DNA of 64,000 nucleotides, taken from NCBI RefSeq assembly GCF_003672135.1, contig NC_039518.1:1302001-1366000 (forward strand). The letters are read 5' to 3'. Origin of the DNA: Ooceraea biroi. Its lineage: Eukaryota > Arthropoda > Insecta > Hymenoptera > Formicidae. Positions 57,542 to 64,000 of the stretch are shown here, one piece after another. The translations under genes and the position numbers were made by a program. Position 1 is the stretch's first letter, and each line of letters opens with the position of its first letter. The notes below the pieces were generated by a model. It made no database searches and was not told the origin of the DNA. It saw nothing but the letters and a program-made list of their open reading frames with translations.

Positions 57542-57671
57542 TGTTCGGAAACGATTCCGATCGGAATGATTCCACATTTGTCCCTTTCTTCCCTGTTCTT
57601 CCCTTTCTTTTTTCTAGGGAAAAATGTGGGGAAAACGGAATCATTCCGATCGGAATCGTTTCCGAACAGGG
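57539..57671. mobile_element. Hairpin with CGATCGGAATGATTC core (second)
   Basis: Same core and loop as 57240-57378, but outer arms are CCCTGTTCGGA / TCCGAACAGGG instead of CACGTATTATGAT / ATCATAATACGTG. Confidence 0.85.
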
Positions 57672-57813
57672 CATCTATCACGTAATTTTTCCCCTAGGAT
57701 GGAAAATGAAAAATGAAAATTTCTTCATCTCAGCAGCAAATCATACTGTAAAAGTTCATGCGAAATTTTCATTTTTCATTTTCCATCCTAGGGAAAAAGT
57801 TATGTGATAGATG
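57672..57813. repeat. Hairpin CATCTATCACGTAATTTTTC
   Basis: The left arm continues CCCCTAGGATGGAAAATG and pairs with CATTTTCCATCCTAGGGAAA and GTGATAGATG. It follows the previous hairpin without spacing. Confidence 0.85.
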
Positions 57814-58262
57814 TCCTGTTATCACAATACGTGCATCGACGTACCTAGACTGAGGGACGTACTCAGGTACGTCGATCCTAACACCGTATTTCTCCTCATC
57901 ACTAGAGACTGACCCCATCCCGTTCTCATCTCTATCTCCCTTATCCGCCGTTTTATATACGATTACCAATAAAATTAGCAATAAAATTATAATTCTCTTT
58001 AACCCGTATTATGTAAATATTTCAATTTTTTATCTTAGTTAATGTATTACCATCCGCGATTGCAATAATAATAAAACTTATGTTTTATTTTTAATCACTC
58101 TGATATAAATGTTGCCAATTGCCAATTTTGGTTTGTTCATATATTTTTCCGACGCCTCAAATATAATGTGTTAAACTTTTAAAAGGTAAAAGCAAAGCCT
58201 CATTTATTTCTTTACCCTCAATTCACCCCCTTCCCACAACAGGTCGTACCCCATATAGCACA

Positions 58263-58836
58263 AGATTTATATTTCAAACACTTTCTAATTACACATTTAT
58301 GAAACAAACACTTACAAACTTAAGCACTGAATTCTTACAAAATTTCAACAAACCAGATGGCGCTCGCAGCGTAGTTTCTCGCGAGCAAGAGTTGTCTAAC
58401 AAGGTATTTATTAAATCGCGATACACTGGGAATATCTGATGTGTTTGACATTTCAAACATTTATAAGTGTTGGGTTTGTGGTTGGTGTTTAATTATATTA
58501 CACGCGTAAGGTGTTTGATTTTCTAATTAATTGAAATTTCCTGCAAATCAAATGTTTATATGTTTTAAGTCTAACGAATTTGTTGGCGCGTAGTGGATGA
58601 ATTGGTTCCTAGAGCGAGAGATTATCAGATTACTGCATCTTAGTCCGACCATCAGATTATCAGATATTCCCAGTGTATCGCGATTTAATAAATACCTTGT
58701 TAGGCAACTCTTGCTCGCGAGAAACTGCGCCGCGAGCGCCATCTGGTTTGTTGAAATTTTGTAAGAATTCAGTGCTTAAGTTTGTAAGTGTTTGTTTCAT
58801 AAGTGTGTAATTAGAAAGTGTTTGAAATATAAATCT
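58263..58836. repeat. Foldback sharing its loop with 13470-13765
   Basis: AGATTTATATTTCAAACACT through TTTCTCGCGAGCAAGAGTTG and GCGATACACTGGGAATATCT pairs with 58658-58836. Arms are about 175 bp. Confidence 0.85.
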
Positions 58837-58959
58837 GTTTGACTTTCTAATAATCAAACACAAATTGTGTTTTATTTTGTTCCCGTTTAAAAATCAAACG
58901 TATATATTTGTTTAATTTGACCCATGTTTGATTTTAGCAAAACAATTTTAATATATATA

Positions 58960-59534
58960 CAGGGTGGCCCATTTTAATTTATACAGTCGATTTTTTAAAA
59001 AACTAAAAGAGATACGAAAAAATGTTTCAGACAGACATGTCACGATTTCGAGGGGGACATAAGATGATACCATTGGTTTGACCTTGAATAGTTGTTTGAA
59101 GAACACGCGAAGATCACCTTCAATTTCTTAAATTGAAACCCCAACTTTTTATTGCAGATTCTTATTCTCCATCGAAAAGTAAGTAACTTTTGTCTGAAAC
59201 ATTTTTCCGAAAAATGTCATCTTATGTCCTTAAAATGATCTTCAAGATGAGTTTTGAGGACATTTTAAGGACATAAGATGACATTTTTCGGAAAAATGTT
59301 TCAGACAAAAGTTACTTTTCGATGGAGAATAAGAATCTGCAATAAAAAGTTGGGGTTTCAATTTAAGAAATTGAAGGTGATCTTTGCGTGACCTTCAAAC
59401 GACTATTCAAGGTCAAACCAATGGTATCATCTTATGTCCCCCTGGAAATCGTGACATGTTTGTCTGAAACATTTTTTCGTATCTCTTTTAGTGTTTTAAA
59501 AAATCGACTGTATAAATTAAAATGGGCCACCCTG
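58960..59534. mobile_element. CAGGGTGGCCC palindromic element, TA target
   Basis: An almost perfect 575-bp palindrome begins CAGGGTGGCCCATTTTAATT and ends with the complement, TA on both flanks. Arms share CCTTCAATTTCTTAAATTGA; the loop is about 25 bp. Related to 23241-24353. Confidence 0.88.
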
Positions 59535-59597
59535 TATAGCAATGTTTGATACAAAAGTGTTTGAAACTCAAACGCTTTTCCACTTGCGTTTGATAAG

Positions 59598-60345
59598 TGT
59601 TCGGAATTGCATTAAAGGAATTTTCGGAAACCGAATCGTCTGAGAAATTGATCATTCAATAGCTGTGCGGGTGATGTTTGTCTCATAAAGTCATTCGAGA
59701 AGTTTCGAGAATTGAAATCGAGAAGGAAATTCAGGACAAATATTTTCTTCCCACGCTGTTTGTCCCGCAAAATCGAGACAAACATCAACCGCAATTTAAC
59801 CGTTCACTCACGACTTTTCTCAGGAGACATGCGCGAGGAGATGACGTCAGACGGCGACGGCCAATCGCTCGGCCTGCGGCTCGCTCCGCGCATGTTCCTT
59901 ATCATCGGGCTGCGTGAGGCCCAACCATGTGCCAATCGCGTGCGGCACGCGGGGGTCACCCCCAAAACTTTGAAATCGATTGGGCCTAGCCAAAATTCAC
60001 GGGCTCTACAAATAGAGCTCCAAGCGATCCGCGGACTCACTTTACAGTCAGTCTGCAAAGTATCAAAAGTTTTCTGGCAATCAACTAAACGCAAAGTCCG
60101 CTTCTTTCAGTGCGTGCAAATTCCGTCGCTCGCGGAATCGTCACGGGGATAAATTCCGTCGCTTGCGGAATTACCACGTTGATACTTTCCGTCGCTCGCG
60201 GAATTAAAACGGCGAGTTGAACTTATATATAGTGTACATAATTTATTTCAATTATATATAACTTTGTGCCGTTACAACAGACGCTTTCTTCTTTTGTGTG
60301 TTCGTGGATGTGCTATCCGTCCCGTGATACCTCGCGTACGTAACA
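59598..60345 (+). mobile_element. Solo LTR (different family), 5-bp TSD ATAAG
   Basis: Starts TGTTCGGAATTGC and ends GTACGTAACA, with ATAAG on both sides (59593-59597, 60346-60350). It is GC-rich in the middle with open frames on both strands that show no domain. It carries a 33-bp tandem repeat near its 3' part. Orientation is uncertain. It is nested inside the AT-rich insertion. Confidence 0.72.
60118..60216. repeat. 33-bp tandem repeat, 3 copies, each with a palindromic core
   Basis: Units at 60118, 60151 and 60184 each contain TTCCGTCGCTCGCGGAA or a one-base variant, itself a hairpin. Confidence 0.9.
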
Positions 60346-60989
60346 ATAAGTCAAACATTATTTCTGCTTAAATGTGTATAATTTAAACACTTACGATAAA
60401 GCCATTTTTAGAGTGTAATATAGGATATTCTAGGAATATTGTGGGAAATATAAGAAATAAAATATTATAAGAATATTCATTGAAATATCATTAGAATATT
60501 CTGAGTACTTACCAAATAACATACCAATAACATTTAGAACATTCGTGGAACTGTTTATGAATATTCTTTTCGAATATTCTCAGAATATAATATGGAAATC
60601 ATGTTGTTAGAATATTCTCCGAATATTTTGTGCTGTATGGGACGGGTCCTATCCCCGATAAAAGTGATTCAGTTCCGTGACCGAAAAAGGACAAACAAGG
60701 AGATCTTTCCGATACTAGGGTAAGATCGATCTTCTGGGCGTTGACCCTAAAGCCGGAGCCCAGGTTAGCTCGTCTCGTGTTTTGGGGCCCGAGTGCCACA
60801 AAGCTCGAGAGGCGTTTTATTGCGCGCTTTCCTCGAGCTCACGGAGCTCTGGACGTAACACAGCTATAACTAATAAGCTATACCTAATTTTATCTTAAAT
60901 GCCTTAAAAATTTAAAAGTATTTCTCAATAAAATCTTATAACATAATTTCTTTAATAAAGAATTTTTGGTAAAAGTGAAGAATAGGGGA

Positions 60990-61140
60990 TCCATCTCCAA
61001 TGACCTTGACCTTGACATATGTTGTCAAGGTCACCCTCTTTAGTGACTTTCAAGAGGTTTTAACTGTCGCTGGTTGTTTGTTAAAAAGTTATTAACAAAA
61101 GAAGTTTAATGAATAGAGCCTAATTTTACGACACCATATA
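60990..61140. repeat. Copy of the GACCTTGACCTTGACATATG family
   Basis: Contains CAATGACCTTGACCTTGACA, TGTTGTCAAGGTCACCCTC, GTTGTTTGTTAAAAAGTTAT and CTAATTTTACGACACCATAT. The last matches 27036-27060. Single arm only. Confidence 0.8.
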
Positions 61141-61453
61141 CCCAGGAAGCAAAATGATAGCAGTCTGTCGGCAGATTAGTAACAGATTTAATCAGAACAT
61201 GTTAGCAGACTGACATCAACTGCGTCCGGGCGTATCCCGTTTGCACACGGAACGATTGCACACCGCACGATTGCACACGCAATATTGCACACGTTGTATT
61301 GCACACTGTTCTATTGGACACAGCACGATTGTACACCGCACGATTGGCCACCGCACGATTGCGCACGCACATTGCACGATTGGACACCGCACTATTGGAC
61401 ACCGCACGATTGGACACTGCACAGATAAACTTTCGAAAAGCTCCCACACCCGA

Positions 61454-61596
61454 GGGTCTATTACGTATTTCTTCACGGAGTGAAAATGCGAAAAGTGAAC
61501 AAATTCATTAGGTGTTGACCAATTAAATTATAAATATTCTAGTAAATTTGCTCATTTTTCACATTTTCACTCCGGGAAGAGATACGTAATAGACCC
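61454..61596. mobile_element. Hairpin GGGTCTATTACG, 5-bp TSD CCCGA
   Basis: GGGTCTATTACGTATTTCTT pairs with AAGAGATACGTAATAGACCC (imperfect) and GAGTGAAAATG with its complement; CCCGA flanks both sides. The uninterrupted site is visible in copy A (CACCCGATTTACATATCC). Confidence 0.8.
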
Positions 61597-61613
61597 CCCG
61601 ATTTACATATCCT

Positions 61614-62062
61614 GTTGCGTACACCAAGGGTATTATGGCGAACGAACTGCGGGCTCGTGCCCTCCGTACGGTACTCTCCGGCGTTTTTCTCGGGAACGGT
61701 ACGGTCAAGGAAAATGCTCCTTTTGATTACTACATAACTGTGCACACGACGACACTTTTATTAAACGGGGTACAAAAAATCCACGCTACCACTTTACTAT
61801 ACGAATCTCTCGGCATGGATCGCGTGTATCGAGCGATCGAGGCGATCAGCGTATCTGAGGAACAGCACGCCCGGCTCTAACGGAAAGATGCGTGGAAGGG
61901 GGCCGAAAGCGGCCGACGCGGCACGAAACTAGCCGAACGGCTACGGGCGCGTTCAAACGACGAGCTCTATAGTGAGAGCATAGCAACGCACGGGAATAGG
62001 CGCGAAACTTTTGGGGCGGACGGTATCAAAACAAAACAAATGTATATATATATATATCCTTA
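61614..62062 (+). mobile_element. 449-bp insertion with 9-bp TSD and an 81-codon ORF
   Basis: ACATATCCT flanks both ends (61605-61613, 62063-62071). GC-rich body ending in AAACAAAACAAATG and an AT dinucleotide tail, suggesting retroposition. The ORF at 61635-61880 (MANELRARALRTVLSGVFLG...) has no family I recognise. It may be the 3' end of a LINE ORF or a retroposed host fragment. Confidence 0.6.
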
Positions 62063-62715
62063 ACATATCCTTTGGTGAAAATGCTTGAAATGACTCAAAA
62101 TGAATACCCTTAAATGGATTTTTACCGACAAAAAGGATAAAGGCATAAAAAGTTCAAATAAAGTAATATGTAGTGATTGAATATTTTCAGCTGCATTTCT
62201 GTAGATGTACGGTTTTCTATGCATCATTATATATTTCTACATGAACTTCTAATGTGTTTATTGTGTATCTCGGATGTTTCTTGTACGGTACGGAAAATAA
62301 AGACGTATCAGGCACACTGTATCCACGCATGTACTTTGCAAAATAAAAAACAGGGGATGGGTTGGGTTAGGTTAGATTTTTTGGAAGTGGAGCCCCCCGC
62401 AGGGGGGCGGAACACACTGTATCCACGCATGTACTTTGCAAACTAAAAAACAGGGTTGGGTTGCTTCGTCTTGCAAAGGAGTAATATTAGTTTCAACTTT
62501 TTAAGCCTTTATCCTTCTTGTCGGTAAAAATCCATTTAAGGGTATTCATTTTGAGTCATTTCAAGCATTTTCACCAAAGGATATGTAAATCGGGTGTGGT
62601 AGCTTTTCGGAAGTTTATCTGTGCGGTGTCCAATCGTGCTGTGTCCAATAGAACAGTGTGCAATACAACGTGTGCAATATTGCGTGTGCAATCGTGCGGT
62701 GTGCAATCGTTCCGT

Positions 62716-62990
62716 CAGAGAGAAGCCTGAGAGCGGTCACGCTCGCGTTTTAACTGTAACGCCTCAAACGTGGACATTGAACTACGAGTGCGTCATTCTG
62801 TCTTTATTGCTCACTGAATATTGAAAAAGATAGAATTTTTTTATGTACTTGGCGTCGGCGACGTTACCGCGTCGCTTGATGACGCTCGCGACGTTGGGAA
62901 GCGTCAAGTGGAACGCATCCGTAGTTCAATGTCCACGTTTGAGGCGTTATAGTTAAAACACGAGTGTGACCGCTCTCAGGCTTCTCTCTG
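62716..62990. mobile_element. P-type foldback, short form, 7-bp TSD GTTCCGT
   Basis: CAGAGAGAAGCCTGAGAGCG and its complement at the right end; GTTCCGT flanks both sides (62709-62715, 62991-62997). Arms of about 70 bp match the outer element at 51489. The loop is non-coding. Confidence 0.85.
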
Positions 62991-63039
62991 GTTCCGTGTG
63001 CAAATGGAAGCGACCCCTAACTGTACTTGCAATGCAAAT

Positions 63040-63084
63040 ACTCCCCTTAAGTTTATACTCCCCTTAAGTTTATACTCCCCTTAA
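63040..63084. repeat. 17-bp tandem repeat, 2.6 copies
   Basis: ACTCCCCTTAAGTTTAT repeated at 63040, 63057 and 63074, the last cut by the hairpin that follows. Confidence 0.9.
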
Positions 63085-63245
63085 AGCCCGTATTAGACTA
63101 CGTATTGGAGATTGGAGATTGCGAATTGGAGATTGGAATTTGACCAATCAAAATAAAGCAGACCAAGATTACTTTGTTCTGATTGGTCAAATTCCAATCT
63201 CCAATTCGCAATCTCCAATCTCCAATACGTAGTCTGATACGGGCT
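63085..63245. mobile_element. Harbinger-type hairpin AGCCCGTATTAG
   Basis: The left arm includes three GGAGATTG units and pairs with the complement ending CTGATACGGGCT. TAA on both flanks. Arms are about 65 bp. Confidence 0.85.
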
Positions 63246-63248
63246 TAA

Positions 63249-63400
63249 GGGGATGCTGGAGCTGCTAGTGAACTTCTTCGCGATGGTGCTGCCATCGCAC
63301 AATATTTGAGCAATAAAATGCTTTTTACAAAAATTTGGCAATTTGTACGCACAAAAGTGAGGCACTTTTGAATGAAGACAGAATGAAGGAATATGAGGCG
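63249..63400. mobile_element. Half copy of the ACAGTTAAAATGC foldback family
   Basis: GGATGCTGGAGCTGCTAGTG, AATAAAATGCTTTTTACAAA, TTTGGCAATTTGTACGCACA and AGGAATATGAGGCGGC match one arm of the 40 kb elements. Confidence 0.75.
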
Positions 63401-63408
63401 GCTTTTAA

Positions 63409-63489
63409 GGCCCAAACATACAAATTCCGTAAGACGTAACGTAAGGATTCGACCAATCGCGTTGCTCGATTCGGCCGTCCGTAACCGAA
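63409..63489. mobile_element. Half copy of the AGGCCCAAAC hairpin
   Basis: Matches the left arm and loop of 42710-42855 up to GTCCGTAACCGAA, then stops without the second arm. Confidence 0.85.
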
Positions 63490-63664
63490 GTGTTTATTTT
63501 TCTCGTAAAATACTTTCTGACAGCGAAATGAGAGATTACTTGTGTTAACTTTTACTTTATTGTTGTACTTTGGACACTGTGTTTCACTGTGTATTAAGTT
63601 ATGTTCTATTAAAAAATTTAATAATTTATGCTAAAACTTATTTATTACTAATCTAATCTATCTT

Positions 63665-64000
63665 AATTTGTCATACCGGCGGTCTACGCGTGTAGATGCA
63701 AGCATGTACTTTGCAAGAGTGCTCAGAGTATATAAAGCGCGGTTTCACGCAAAGCAAAGTTCTACATTGTAACTTCCACGCAGTACTTTTGGTCACCTAA
63801 ACGTTTTGTTATTTTTTTTGTGTGGAAGAGTACTAGGTGACGGGGCGAAGCCCGTCTCCTCGTGCTCTTCCACCCAAGCATATACTTTCCCAGTATAACA
63901 AATTAATAATGTTAAAGTAAGAAAGTTTATATTGGGAAAGTATATGCTTGGGTGGAAGAGCACGAGGAGACGGGTTTCGCCCGTCACCTAGTACTCTTCC
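63665..64000. mobile_element. Foldback of the GGAAGAGTACTAGGTGACGG family, cut by the window edge
   Basis: GTGGAAGAGTACTAGGTGAC, ACCCAAGCATATACTTTCCC and then the complement to the last base. The leader (GTCATACCGGCGGTCTACG onward) matches 49405-49644. Confidence 0.8.

Larger units (their letters stand above)
58251..60640. mobile_element. AT-rich insertion in LTR B with CCATATAGCACAA ends
   Basis: CCATATAGCACAA at 58251 and TTGTGCTGTATGG at 60628 form terminal inverted repeats. The LTR reading CAGGTCGTACC resumes with GGTCCTATCC, adjacent in LTR A. The right part (60420-60635) is the inverted copy of 12766-12990. It contains a foldback, a palindrome and another LTR. Confidence 0.7.
55238..60860 (+). 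mobile_element. Solo LTR (copy B) swollen by nested insertions, 4-bp TSD CAGC
   Basis: Begins TGTTACGTCTAGTAG and ends GAGCTCTGGACGTAACA, with CAGC on both sides (55234-55237, 60861-60864). Alignment with LTR A, read on its minus strand, is clear at the start, at TTCGGTCGCGTG, TCTCGCGGT, the CGCGAATTCTGGCACACGTG region, the TATA box and the last 220 bp (GTAAGATCGATC, TCGTGTTTTGGGGCC). Insertions at 55804-55961, 56293-56430, about 57.2-57.8 kb and 58251-60640 account for the extra length. No gag or pol is present. Confidence 0.78.
61228..63016. mobile_element. FB/Mutator-like foldback, copy B, with nested insertions
   Basis: Begins GGGCGTATCCCGTTTGCACA and ends GCAAATGGAAGCGACCC, like copy A. 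The left 15-bp-unit array (61245-61440) is about 200 bp, longer than in copy A. The loop (62060-62520) is in the opposite orientation and its 89-codon frame (62177-62446) is residue-for-residue identical with copy A. Three insertions split it: 61454-61596, 61614-62062 and 62716-62990. I found no matching 9-bp flanks here. Confidence 0.8.

Noticed and set aside
61245..61440. CRISPR-like array of short repeats
   Set aside because: Units are contiguous, degenerate and without unique spacers; the context is eukaryotic and the array is part of a foldback arm.
61216..61483. Open frames with five-residue repeats on both strands (also at 53516-53752 and 54157-54423)
   Set aside because: The 15-bp subterminal repeat array is a multiple of three, so several frames stay open and give repeating peptides. 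There is no start context or domain.

Overview
The window is animal (insect) genomic DNA: split genes with GT-AG introns, mariner, Penelope, LINE and LTR elements, AT-rich spacers and short TTAGG-type telomere-like tracts. A hymenopteran, possibly an ant, is my best guess. That is an inference from gene content and TTAGG motifs, not proven by the sequence. One 100-N assembly gap lies at 14611-14710.

Three host genes are recognisable. (1) Three exons of a Golgi alpha-mannosidase II on the minus strand at the left edge (909-7846); both gene ends are missing. (2) EXO1, a 5'-3' exonuclease/flap nuclease of the FEN1/XPG family, on the minus strand (17635-20550, six exons). The catalytic core is intact and there is one apparent 1-nt frameshift in the last exon. 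(3) CNOT10, a subunit of the CCR4-NOT deadenylase, on the plus strand (21194-55001). Its ten exons join in frame to 691 codons plus a stop. EXO1 and CNOT10 are divergent, with starts 643 bp apart, so they probably share a promoter region.

Almost everything else is mobile DNA. Left part (1-17.6 kb): two dead copies of one mariner in opposite orientation, an old diverged foldback, and AT-rich spacer. CNOT10 intron 1 (13 kb): a hAT-like MITE, a three-level nest of foldbacks, Penelope fragments interrupted by a 1.7 kb foldback, a 172-bp tandem repeat, and a GC-rich probable LTR. Intron 2: a decayed RNase-H-bearing LINE on the minus strand cut by a hairpin, then a run of foldbacks. Intron 3: a solo LTR. 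Intron 8: a nest of at least six inverted-repeat elements. Intron 9: more foldbacks, one with a THAP-domain ORF in its loop. Downstream of CNOT10 (55.2-64 kb): a second solo LTR of the same family swollen to 5.6 kb by nested insertions, then further foldbacks to the right edge.

The outstanding feature is the density and nesting of near-perfect inverted repeats. Many can be delimited to the base by target-site duplications (TSDs): TA, TWA-type 3 bp, 4-5 bp (LTRs), 7-8 bp (P-like, hAT-like), and 9 bp (Mutator/Foldback-like). Several unrelated superfamilies have therefore converged on hairpin form here and inserted into each other. The best candidate for something undescribed is the Galileo/P-like foldback carrying a THAP ORF (51.5-52.8 kb), together with the foldback pair carrying 15-bp subterminal arrays (53.5-54.4 and 61.2-63.0 kb). 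Because most of these hairpins lie in CNOT10 introns, its pre-mRNA should contain several long self-complementary segments.
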